DNA from: Candidatus Aenigmatarchaeota archaeon
GTDB lineage: Archaea; Aenigmatarchaeota; Aenigmatarchaeia; QMZP01
Reading direction: 5' to 3'
Assembly: GCA_030672315.1 (NCBI GenBank)
Contig: DAOVGQ010000047.1
Location: 1-18,507 of the forward strand
DNA: 18,507 nucleotides
The translations under genes and the position numbers were made by a program. Numbering within the stretch: the stretch's first letter is position 1; every line of letters begins with the position of its first letter. The notes under the pieces were generated by a model. That model was not told where the DNA came from, made no database searches, and saw nothing but the letters and a program-made list of their open reading frames with translations. Of the stretch, positions 6,087-12,763 are shown one piece after another.

Positions 6087-6455
6087 CTAGCCAATAACAA
6101 CAGCTATCTTCTTGCTCGAGCGCTCCATATTCATGAGAACGAGACCCATGTTGGCCCTGGGCTTGACAAGGGCTGTGAATATGACATCAGAGTTGGCTTC
6201 GATTGAAATAAGCTTTCCAGAGGCGGATTCCACAACAACCCGGTTGAGTTCCCCTATGTCAAGCTCCTTGCTTGCAGTCTCTCCTGTTCCTACTATGGCA
6301 GCAGCCATTGCAGCAACTGCCTTGGAGTTGACCTCATCGGGGAGACTTGAGATTATCATGAGCCCGTCGCGCCTGACCACTGCAGAGCCTATCACATTTC
6401 CTATTGAGTCGAAGTCATCCAGGATTTTCTTCAGGTCCTCTTCCTTTGTTTCCAT
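6087..6455 (-). CDS. Roadblock/LC7 domain protein
   Basis: This 122-residue single-domain protein has the roadblock/LC7 layout: an N-terminal helix (EEDLKKILDDFDSIGNVIGSAVV), RRDGLMIISSLPDEVNSKAVAAMAAAIVGTG, a long helix, then the beta pair NRVVVESASGKLISIEAN and FTALVKPRANMGLVLMNM. In archaea and bacteria such proteins bind small Ras-like/MglA GTPases as regulators or scaffolds and often form dimers. No Ras-like GTPase is adjacent; the DRG GTPase at the window start is of another class. TATA-like sequence (GATATTTTAAG on the minus strand, near 6490) lies upstream. The fold assignment is strong; the partner is unknown. Confidence 0.88.
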   Translation of the reverse strand: METKEEDLKKILDDFDSIGNVIGSAVVRRDGLMIISSLPDEVNSKAVAAMAAAIVGTGETASKELDIGELNRVVVESASGKLISIEANSDVIFTALVKPRANMGLVLMNMERSSKKIAVVIG

Positions 6456-6681
6456 ACCAACCTAGTTTATTTTTGTCTTTGCTACTTAAAATATCAAAGG
6501 CTTCACATAAATCAAGTGTAAAAGCCCTGGGTGGGATTAGGGGTTTATTTTTAAAATCAGATTATAGACTATATACCAGAGTGGACAAACGGGCAACTGT
6601 ATATCATCTAGAGATACACGGAGCGAAACAGATAAGAAGATGGTTATCCGAATATGGGATAACAAATCAAGGAAGGATATT
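6456..6681. other. AT-rich intergenic region between roadblock gene and tRNA-Thr
   Basis: This contains the roadblock promoter (minus strand), a TATATA tract near 6570-6576 and a hairpin GTTATCC / GGATAAC around 6643-6663, just before tRNA-Thr. GAATATGGG near 6650 is the only TATA-like match at the usual distance from the tRNA start and is weak. A short frame that runs across this region into the tRNA has no credible start and is not considered a gene. Confidence 0.4.
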
Positions 6682-6862
6682 GCCTCGGTAGCTCAGTCGG
6701 TAGGAATCCGACGGGGGTTAGGCTTCCCGACAAAGAGCGTCAGAAGTGTTGCTTCCGCTAAACCTTGGTAAGGTGAAGGTCGCGAGTTCAAACGCACTGC
6801 TGGAGCATACCCTGAAGGGCACATGTGCGCATCCAGCAGGGCTGAATGTCTCGCCCGGGGCT
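6682..6862 (+). tRNA. tRNA-Thr(GGU) interrupted by three BHB introns (20/21, 28/29, 59/60)
   Basis: Exons are 6682-6701, 6734-6741, 6762-6792 and 6849-6862, totalling 73 nt. The mature form has acceptor GCCTCGG / CCGGGGC (one G-U), D-arm GCTC / GAGC with loop AGTCGGTA, anticodon stem TCACC / GGTGA with loop TTGGTAA (anticodon GGT, Thr), variable loop AGGTC, T-stem GCGAG / CTCGC, T-loop TTCAAAT, discriminator U73 and no encoded CCA. Intron 1 (6702-6733, 32 nt): central helix GTCG/CGAC, bulges GTA and AAA, inner helix GGAA/TTCC. Intron 2 (6742-6761, 20 nt): central AGCG/CGCT, bulges TCA and AAA, inner GAAG/CTTC. Intron 3 (6793-6848, 56 nt): outer helix is the T-stem itself, central TTCA/TGAA, bulges AAC and TGT, inner CTGCTGG/CCAGCAG. 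None is at the usual 37/38 site. The perfect cloverleaf after removal is the main evidence. Confidence 0.93.
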
Positions 6863-6947
6863 TATAAAAATAATTAACTAGAGGTAGCTACCAGGGCCTA
6901 TCCATTTATTATACGAGGTATTTATTAATTTATACCCAGGTGAAATC

Positions 6948-7424
6948 GTGGTTGAATATTTCGATGTTGTGGATAAGAAGGACAGGGTTGTAGGAAAGGC
7001 CTCCCGGGAAGAGGTTCATAAAAGCAGGGAGTGGCACAAGGCAGTCTATGTCTTTGTTTTCAACTCCGGGGGGGAGATGTTCCTTCAGGAAAGGAGCGAC
7101 GATAAGGATATGGAACCCGGAGTCTGGACATGCTCTGTATCAGGGCATCCTTCATCCGGGCAGTCATACATAGAGGCTGCCATCAGGGAGACAGAAGAGG
7201 AGATAGGGGTTAGGGTCAAGCCTAAACCGCTTTTCTTCATGAAATATGAACCATACAGGCACCACCTCTGGATATTCGAGGCCAGGCATGACGGGCCGTT
7301 CAAACTGGACCCGAATGAGATCAAGTCAGGAAGGTTTGTTTCAATGGAGGAGTTGAAAAAAGAGGTAAAGGAAAAGCCTGAGAGATTCTCGCCTGAGTTC
7401 CTGAAGATTCTGGAGAGATTCTAG
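6948..7424 (+). CDS. NUDIX hydrolase, IDI-1/YfcD-like
   Basis: The protein has 158 residues. The GTG start at 6948 follows AGGTGA by 4 nt. It opens with EYFDVVDKKDRVVGKASREEVHKS, as in type I isopentenyl-diphosphate isomerase and YfcD-like NUDIX proteins, and has REUxEExGU as RETEEEIGV (80-88). The position of the catalytic Cys of IDI-1 (SVCGHP) is Ser65 here (SVSGHP), although Cys62 is nearby; the usual GE before the NUDIX helix is GQ (Gln72). Its location opposite the isopentenyl phosphate kinase gene suggests an isoprenoid role: either the IPP/DMAPP isomerase of this pathway with a changed centre, or a hydrolase acting on isoprenyl diphosphates. A general NUDIX hydrolase remains possible. 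The stop overlaps that of the convergent kinase gene (CTAG). Confidence 0.75.
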   Translation: MVEYFDVVDKKDRVVGKASREEVHKSREWHKAVYVFVFNSGGEMFLQERSDDKDMEPGVWTCSVSGHPSSGQSYIEAAIRETEEEIGVRVKPKPLFFMKYEPYRHHLWIFEARHDGPFKLDPNEIKSGRFVSMEELKKEVKEKPERFSPEFLKILERF

Positions 7425-8218
7425 TATATAACAGTCTCTTTGACATGTTTTCCCAGGAGGGTCCTCTTGAGGTTTCCTGGGGTGTTTCCGTTAATAATGT
7501 ACACACTGGTGCCGCTGCGGGCAAGCCCAAGGGCCTGTTCTATCTTGTGGAGCATGCCGCCTGTAACGTCTATACCGTCAGAGTCTGACAGATGACCTCG
7601 AATCTCCTGGAAGCTCTCCTGGGTTATCTCTGGTATGTGCCTGGCAGAGCTGTCCCTGCTGGGGTCTCCTGTAAAGACGCCATCGGTCTTGCCGCACATT
7701 ATCACCCTCTTGGCGCCCAGGCTGCCTGAAAGGTGCCTGAACAGCTCCTCTGTGGAGAGTATGCAGCAGCCCCTCCTGACATCAATCCCCACATCGCCAT
7801 AGACAACAGGGAGCATCCCGTACTCAAGGAGCTTCTCAAGGGGCTTGGTGAACCACTCCCTGATTCTTCCGTCCTCTGATATTGTGGCAGCAGAGGGCTG
7901 TATAGTCATGGCGTTCTCTCCTGCCTTTATGAGGGAATCCACAACTATCCTGTTGAGGCGGGCTGCAGCATCCTGGACCTCGGCAATCCCCCTGTAGCTC
8001 TCCTTGCCGGTAACACCCTTCTGGGTCTGGTAGTCGCTTGCAGGCTTGTGTGGATAGGAGCCTCCGCCATGGCCGACAACAAGCCTTATTCCGGTCTCCT
8101 GTCTGGCCTCGTGTATCTCGCCTGCCAGGCGGTTGATAACATCGCGCCTCTCTGTAAAGGGCCTTGATTTGTCAGTAATCAGTGAGCCCCCAAGCTTTAG
8201 CAACACGGGTTCCGGCAT
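7421..8218 (-). CDS. ipk: Isopentenyl phosphate kinase
   Basis: This enzyme phosphorylates isopentenyl phosphate to isopentenyl diphosphate, the last step of the archaeal mevalonate route to IPP. It belongs to the amino-acid kinase fold. KLGGSLIT near the N-terminus (phosphate binding), GHGGGSYPH with the catalytic-type His at about residue 57, VVYGDVGID in the middle, and MCGKTDGVFTGDP plus DVTGGMLHKIEQA in the C-terminal half are all present. Starts at 8227 (GTG), 8221 (ATG) and 8218 (ATG) are possible; 8218 has the best spacing (5 nt) from GAGGTGG. This gives 265 residues, normal for the family. Start and upstream ubiX stop overlap, so translation is coupled. Confidence 0.92.
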   Translation of the reverse strand: MPEPVLLKLGGSLITDKSRPFTERRDVINRLAGEIHEARQETGIRLVVGHGGGSYPHKPASDYQTQKGVTGKESYRGIAEVQDAAARLNRIVVDSLIKAGENAMTIQPSAATISEDGRIREWFTKPLEKLLEYGMLPVVYGDVGIDVRRGCCILSTEELFRHLSGSLGAKRVIMCGKTDGVFTGDPSRDSSARHIPEITQESFQEIRGHLSDSDGIDVTGGMLHKIEQALGLARSGTSVYIINGNTPGNLKRTLLGKHVKETVIY

Positions 8219-8775
8219 CATTCCCACCTCTGGTAGATGTTGTTTTCCAGGCCCAGGCAGTCAAGGACCCTTCCCACTACATGATTGACAAGGTCGTTTA
8301 TATCCTTTGGCTTGGAGTAGAAGGATAAGACAGGAGGGAGGATTATCCCGCCTGCACGGGAGACCCTGGCCATGTTCTCGGTGTGTATGGAGCTCAGGGG
8401 CATCTCCCTGGTGACAAGGACAAGCCTCCTCCTCTCCTTGAGGCAGACATCAGCTGCCCTGAGTATGAGGTTGTCAGAGAAACCAGAGGCCACGCCTGCA
8501 AGGGTCTTCATGCTGCAGGGGATGATTACCATGCCGTCTGTTCTGAATGAACCCGAGGCCACAGGAGCAAAGAAGTCTGAATTCCCGTGGGTCTTCTTTG
8601 CCAGTTTCTTAAGGTCTGACATAGACTTGCCTGTCTCGTGCCCCATTATCTTCATGGCCGGCTCTGAAACAATAAGGTGGGTCTCCACACCCAGTTTCTT
8701 TAGCTCCTCGAGGAGTCGTATCCCGAGTATCGAGCCAGAGGCTCCGGACACGGCAACGATAATCCGCTTAGTCAT
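8218..8775 (-). CDS. ubiX: UbiX-type flavin prenyltransferase
   Basis: UbiX enzymes attach a dimethylallyl unit to FMN to make prenylated FMN, the cofactor of UbiD-type decarboxylases. The protein has 185 residues from ATG 8775, which follows AGGTGG by 6 nt and overlaps the previous stop. An upstream in-frame start at 8805 lies inside the previous gene and is unlikely. It shows the FMN-binding start VAVSGASGS, the family signature IIPCSMKTLAGVASGFSDNLILRAADVCLKERRRLVLVTREMPL, and a C-terminal ILPPVLSFYSKP. Its position between phosphomevalonate dehydratase and isopentenyl phosphate kinase indicates that the product serves the UbiD-like decarboxylase of the same operon. Confidence 0.93.
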   Translation of the reverse strand: MTKRIIVAVSGASGSILGIRLLEELKKLGVETHLIVSEPAMKIMGHETGKSMSDLKKLAKKTHGNSDFFAPVASGSFRTDGMVIIPCSMKTLAGVASGFSDNLILRAADVCLKERRRLVLVTREMPLSSIHTENMARVSRAGGIILPPVLSFYSKPKDINDLVNHVVGRVLDCLGLENNIYQRWE

Positions 8776-9160
8776 GAACTTCCACCTCACCCTTCTCAGC
8801 GTCAATGGTCAGGACGTTTCCTGTCTTTATGGCAGATATGTCTATCCCGTCAATGCAGGGTATGCCGGCGAGGATGGCCCCTGTGGCCACGATTGTCTCA
8901 GTCTCCTGGTTCACTATGGCCCTGGGGGCGACGCCGTTCCTCTTGAGGCCGTATATCACATAGGAGCCGACTGTGGATCCCTTTCCCCTGGGAAAGACCA
9001 GAATCCTGTCCTTCACGGATTGGCCCTCGAGCTCGTGGTCCTTCTCTATGAATATGCCTGTCTTGGCATCGATTCCGCCGTAGAAGCCTATGGGCTGGGA
9101 GGAGACCAGGGCCTCCCCTTCAACCCTTCCGGGGGATATGCAGCGTCCCTTGAGCTTCAT
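8768..9160 (-). CDS. Phosphomevalonate dehydratase small subunit (aconitase X small, DUF126)
   Basis: This is a 130-residue swivelling domain matching the small subunit of aconitase X. ISPGRVEGEALVSSQPIGFYGGID lies at the N-terminus and PRGKGSTVGSYVIY (about 77-90) is the family signature, followed by AIVNQETETIVATGAILAGIPCIDG. With the large subunit it forms the enzyme that removes water from (R)-mevalonate 5-phosphate to give trans-anhydromevalonate 5-phosphate in the archaeal mevalonate pathway. Its ATG overlaps the large-subunit stop (ATGA), which fits a 1:1 complex. Confidence 0.92.
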   Translation of the reverse strand: MKLKGRCISPGRVEGEALVSSQPIGFYGGIDAKTGIFIEKDHELEGQSVKDRILVFPRGKGSTVGSYVIYGLKRNGVAPRAIVNQETETIVATGAILAGIPCIDGIDISAIKTGNVLTIDAEKGEVEVHD

Positions 9161-10341
9161 GAGACCGCCTCCGCTATCAAATCATCGATGTTTTTGAAGA
9201 CCACGGCCTGCTTGCAGAATCCCGGCAGGTAGTTGGCTGCCTTGCCAGAGTCCACTGCAGTAGTCTTGTTGCCCATATCCTCTATGGGAGAGACCACCAT
9301 GCAGGTGTCCGCGACAACATTCCCCCCAGCATCCTCAATTATTCTGGTGTAGCCCTTTTCATCGGCCTGTTCCTTGACCTGCCTGGCGCAGCACACCCAG
9401 AGCCTTTTCCTTACCCTCCTGCCAGAGAGCCTGTCTGCCAACTCCCCTATCTGTTCCAGGGAGGCGTGGGGGCAGCCGAATATTGTTATGTCAGGGCTGT
9501 CGCCCGTGTTCAGGGCCTCATAGGTCTCCTTCATCTCCCTCTCGCCGAACTCGATTGTTTCCAGGCCCGAGATGTCCTGCTCTGCCTCAGGGGTTATGCC
9601 CTGGACATGGTAGAGGGCGACAGAGCCGGAGGCTGCCATGGCAGCCCCAAGGCCCTTGAGGATGTCCTGACTGGCAGACTGGATTCCGGTAAAGTATGGT
9701 ATGCCGCTGGTCACCTGCTTGCCGACCCAGTAGCCCATTGCCCCGAAATCAGAGTATGTTTTGGGTCTGGCAGATACCCTGACAACGACAGTGGACCTTC
9801 TCTTCTCGTCCAAGTGAAGGCCGTGATTGGGGGTAATCCCACAGAGGGCTGCAGCAAGGGAGGAGGGCCCGCCCTCCCTGTTGGTCCTGGCACCGAGAAT
9901 GGAATTGGCAAAGCTCACCGCAGAGGACTCTGACCAGGCAAGATGGTCTCCTCTGGAGGGCAGGTTGCCGCAGTAATAGGGTGTGCACGTGACAGTCGGT
10001 TTTATGCCCATATCAGAATAGGCCTTTATTATCTGGTTCTGTTTTTCAGCAAAATCCGCGGGGAATCCCAGCTGCTTCCAGGCCTTGAGGTCCATTCCAG
10101 CAGGATTCAGGGTGGTGAGAACCCTGGCCCGAGCCCCCTTGGAGGCAAAGTCCTGGAGGAATTCCAGGCCCGGGTCCCCTATTGATTTGTAGGATACGCC
10201 AGCAACCTGGGCGGATTTAATGGGAATCATGTTCTCGGCACCGTAAATCTCGCCGAGCCTTACAATCAGGCGCATGCAGCGCTCCACCACATCACCCTGC
10301 TCGCCATTGAGCATGGCCTCTTCCTGCTTGTTTAGAAACAT
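9157..10341 (-). CDS. Phosphomevalonate dehydratase large subunit (aconitase X large, DUF521)
   Basis: This is the catalytic, iron-sulfur-containing subunit of phosphomevalonate dehydratase. The protein has 394 residues from ATG 10341. The frame is open further upstream, but that part lies inside the preceding gene, while MFLNKQEEAMLNGEQG is the normal aconitase X start and GGTGA precedes it by 5 nt. Conserved aconitase X segments are CTPYYCGNLPSRGDHLAWSE, then SSAVSFANSILGARTNREGG, CGITPNHGLHLDE and FGCPHASLEQI, containing candidate cluster-ligand cysteines. It begins 1 nt after the decarboxylase stop, and the small subunit overlaps its end. No key residue looks lost. Confidence 0.93.
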   Translation of the reverse strand: MFLNKQEEAMLNGEQGDVVERCMRLIVRLGEIYGAENMIPIKSAQVAGVSYKSIGDPGLEFLQDFASKGARARVLTTLNPAGMDLKAWKQLGFPADFAEKQNQIIKAYSDMGIKPTVTCTPYYCGNLPSRGDHLAWSESSAVSFANSILGARTNREGGPSSLAAALCGITPNHGLHLDEKRRSTVVVRVSARPKTYSDFGAMGYWVGKQVTSGIPYFTGIQSASQDILKGLGAAMAASGSVALYHVQGITPEAEQDISGLETIEFGEREMKETYEALNTGDSPDITIFGCPHASLEQIGELADRLSGRRVRKRLWVCCARQVKEQADEKGYTRIIEDAGGNVVADTCMVVSPIEDMGNKTTAVDSGKAANYLPGFCKQAVVFKNIDDLIAEAVS

Positions 10342-10342
10342 G

Positions 10343-11617
10343 TCAGTCACCCAGGTAGTCCTCAACCCGGACATCCATGGAAGGCCTGGGTTTGGTGAAA
10401 AGATTTCTGTCCCTGCCCCACGGTATGGTTGCATCCAGGCCCACCTTTGCGGTCTCCCTGGTCTCCAGGTTTGAACTAGGGTCAAGTGATGAGCCCTTTT
10501 CCTTAGGCCTGATTACAGCGTCCCTGTCGGCCTGGAACCTTGTTGCAATGGCCCATTCAATCTCAGCTGGATTGCCTATGTCTATATCATCATCAACAAC
10601 AATCACGTGCTTCATGGACCTGTGCCCCCTGAAGGCAGCATCAATGACCTTCCTGCCGTCGTCCTCGGACTTCTTTTTTATACTGACAATGCCGTGGAGC
10701 CAGGAGCATCCGCCCGGGGTTATCAGGACATCCCTGCACTCACACACCTTGCTCACCTCTGAAAAGATAGTTGGCTCCCTGGGCATGCCCATAAGGGTTT
10801 TATGCTCGAGGCCTCCTGGAAGCAGGGCATGGAAGACGGGGTTCTTCTTTGCATATATCTTCTTGACTCTGAAAACAGGCTGCTCCCTGACAATGTCAAG
10901 GGTCTCTGTCAGGTCAAGGAAGGGGCCCTCCCTGGCCTTCTCGCCAGTGGTCTCTGCTATCATGACAATCTCGGCCTCTGGGACGGTGTGGCCGTCCACG
11001 TCAACCACTCTTGTCTTTTTCAGGGAGTTTGCTATGGAGAGTTCGTTCACTCCCATGTCAGGGGACATGGCAGAGGCAACAAGGACCTGTATGGGGTTGC
11101 CTATGCAGATTGCGAACTCCTTGAGGCCCCTCTCCAGGTATTCATTGAAGTTCCTGGGGATTATCCTTGCAACGAACCTGTCCCTGCCAAGGAGCATCAT
11201 TCTGTGGTATGAAGCATTGATGCCAAAATCCTTGTCCCTTGCAAAGAATATGGCAGAGGCTATATAGGGGCCGCCGTCCTCCCTCAGGTAGGTAAGAACG
11301 GGGATTTTCTCGAGGTCGCAGGAGAGCTCCTGGTATTCATGCTTAAGGACATCTGGTTCATCGGGCTCTTTCAGGGCCCTGGTGAGCTTCTGAATCAGCT
11401 TGCCCTTCTCGGTGTCCAGGCCGAGGGCGACCATGTCCCTGGTGGAGCAGATATTGGCAACCACGGGCATGTCAAAGTCCTTGACGTTCTCAAAGAGCAG
11501 GGCCCTGTCCTCTAGCCTCCTCATTATCGATGCTATTTCATATCTTGGAGAGACAGGCTTCTCTATTCTGGCAAGCATGCCTTTCTTCTCAAGTTTTTCC
11601 AGGTATTCGCGAAGCAT
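10343..11617 (-). CDS. UbiD-family anhydromevalonate phosphate decarboxylase
   Basis: This 424-residue UbiD-family enzyme is expected to decarboxylate trans-anhydromevalonate 5-phosphate to isopentenyl phosphate using prenylated FMN. UbiD hallmarks are ASYHRMMLLGRDRFVARIIPRNF near residues 135-155, VPEAEIVMIAETTGEKAREGPFLDLTET near the middle, and the C-terminal core VIVVDDDIDIGNPAEIEWAIATRFQADRD. UbiD proteins act on many substrates, but placement with mevalonate kinase, both dehydratase subunits, UbiX and isopentenyl phosphate kinase makes the mevalonate role by far the best reading. ATG 11617 has a TATA box 26 nt upstream and no Shine-Dalgarno sequence, so the mRNA is probably leaderless and heads the five-gene run. 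Confidence 0.93.
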   Translation of the reverse strand: MLREYLEKLEKKGMLARIEKPVSPRYEIASIMRRLEDRALLFENVKDFDMPVVANICSTRDMVALGLDTEKGKLIQKLTRALKEPDEPDVLKHEYQELSCDLEKIPVLTYLREDGGPYIASAIFFARDKDFGINASYHRMMLLGRDRFVARIIPRNFNEYLERGLKEFAICIGNPIQVLVASAMSPDMGVNELSIANSLKKTRVVDVDGHTVPEAEIVMIAETTGEKAREGPFLDLTETLDIVREQPVFRVKKIYAKKNPVFHALLPGGLEHKTLMGMPREPTIFSEVSKVCECRDVLITPGGCSWLHGIVSIKKKSEDDGRKVIDAAFRGHRSMKHVIVVDDDIDIGNPAEIEWAIATRFQADRDAVIRPKEKGSSLDPSSNLETRETAKVGLDATIPWGRDRNLFTKPRPSMDVRVEDYLGD

Positions 11618-11638
11618 ATTAACACATTTTGGCTTTAT

Positions 11639-11646
11639 GATTTAAA
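11639..11646 (-). promoter_or_regulatory. TATA box of the decarboxylase-to-kinase operon
   Basis: On the minus strand TTTAAATC is centred 26 nt before the ATG at 11617. It lies in the 59-nt gap after mevalonate kinase, so the five downstream genes can be transcribed separately from that gene. Confidence 0.6.
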
Positions 11647-11676
11647 CATTGGGGTTGGTTATCGACACAAGGCGAA

Positions 11677-12702
11677 CTATTCCAGCCTGACACCCTCTGC
11701 ACCCATCTCGGTCTCCCAAGGGGTGCAACCCGCGTCCCTTATAACCTTCTTGAGGGCCTCCTTGTCCTCGTGGCAGGACAGCATGATTCCCCCGCCGCAA
11801 GCCCCGCAGAGCTTGGCAGCGCCGCCGATTCCCTGGATTTTTGAAATCAGGTTGTCGGCCTCGGGTATCGAGAGCCCGAGCTCGGAGAGATTCTTCCAGG
11901 CCAGGTTTATGAGCTCCTTAACCCTTGGAAAATCCCTGTTCCTGAGGGCTGTGCGCATATCCCTGGATGCCTGGCCGATTGTCTTTATCCTCGGCTCACG
12001 GAATGAGGGGTCGAGGTCTCTGACATGGGAGACTAGCTCGCCGGTGGTCTTTACAGGCTTCTTGACATAGGTGAGCACAAAGTTCTCGAGTTTGTACGGA
12101 ATCTCCTCCTTCAGGGACTCCAGGGTGGGCCTTCCATTCTTGTCTTTCTGGAACCAGATGAGGCCCCCGTAGCAGGAGATGGTGTTGTCTCCACCTGAAG
12201 GGGTTCCGTGGGCGAGCTTCTCGATGTCAAGTGCAACCTTGTTCACCTCCTCAAGGGTGAGTTCCTTTCCATAGAGCTCGGATATGGCCCTGGTAAGGGC
12301 CACGGCAAGCGCAGAGCTCGATCCCAGGCCTGAGCCGAGGGGGATGTCCCCATAGATGTTAACATTGACTCCGGAGGGAATGCCAAGTCTGTGAAGAATC
12401 ATGCCAATGGCCACCTTCTTGAAGTTCTGGCTGTCCTTGACAAAGCTGAAGAGCTTTGAGAAATCCTTCTGCTCGAAGCCGTGCATCCACATGGTCTGGG
12501 CCTGCATGGCAGAGTCGATGCAGTCCTCAATAGGCCACTCCTCTTCCATGGACTGGCTCCTGTCCTTCATCCTGACCTTGTCATGTTTCTCGGCCTCGAC
12601 CCATATCCGCTTGCCAATGGCTGCCATGATGGCCGGTTCGCCATAGACCACGGCATGGTCGCCTATAAGGTGGATCTTTCCGGGTGCTGATGCCTTAATC
12701 AT
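11677..12702 (-). CDS. mvk: Mevalonate kinase
   Basis: This 341-residue GHMP-family kinase makes mevalonate 5-phosphate from mevalonate and ATP. It shows KASAPGKIHLIGDHAVVYGEPA at the N-terminus (substrate motif), the glycine-rich ATP loop PLGSGLGSSSALAVAL about a third of the way in, HGTPSGGDNTISCYGG (motif containing the catalytic-type Asp), and the C-terminal GGAAKLCGACGGGIML. The length suits archaeal mevalonate kinases. TATA-like GTTTATTAAGC on the minus strand is about 26 nt before the ATG, pointing to a leaderless transcript. It stands upstream of the rest of the pathway on the same strand. Confidence 0.94.
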   Translation of the reverse strand: MIKASAPGKIHLIGDHAVVYGEPAIMAAIGKRIWVEAEKHDKVRMKDRSQSMEEEWPIEDCIDSAMQAQTMWMHGFEQKDFSKLFSFVKDSQNFKKVAIGMILHRLGIPSGVNVNIYGDIPLGSGLGSSSALAVALTRAISELYGKELTLEEVNKVALDIEKLAHGTPSGGDNTISCYGGLIWFQKDKNGRPTLESLKEEIPYKLENFVLTYVKKPVKTTGELVSHVRDLDPSFREPRIKTIGQASRDMRTALRNRDFPRVKELINLAWKNLSELGLSIPEADNLISKIQGIGGAAKLCGACGGGIMLSCHEDKEALKKVIRDAGCTPWETEMGAEGVRLE

Positions 12703-12722
12703 GGAATCTTATTATTGCTGAA

Positions 12723-12733
12723 GCTTAATAAAC
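12723..12733 (-). promoter_or_regulatory. TATA box of mevalonate kinase
   Basis: On the minus strand GTTTATTAAGC is centred about 26 nt before the ATG at 12702, in the 61-nt gap downstream of ftsZ. Confidence 0.55.
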
Positions 12734-12763
12734 AAGATAAGAAAATGTGAAGGCCCTGCGGGC

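Noticed and set aside
6404..6691. 95-codon frame on the plus strand
   Set aside because: It begins inside the antisense of the roadblock gene and ends within the tRNA-Thr acceptor stem; there is no ribosome binding site and the composition is non-protein-like.
6735..6781. Anticodon-loop (37/38) intron in tRNA-Thr
   Set aside because: With an intron placed there the anticodon stem fails to pair (TCAGA against GGTGA). Removing 6742-6761 instead restores a perfect TCACC/GGTGA stem with a 7-nt loop.
6782..6862. Simple tRNA ending near 6807, as the TTCAAAC loop and GCTGGAGCA first suggest
   Set aside because: The sequence after TTCAAAC does not pair with GCGAG or the acceptor; the true partners CTCGC and CCGGGGC occur 56 nt later, which revealed the T-loop intron.
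10377..11267. Long open frame (296 codons) antisense to the UbiD-type decarboxylase
   Set aside because: It is an antisense shadow of a well-supported gene, with low-complexity Ser/Leu/Phe composition and no recognisable domain.
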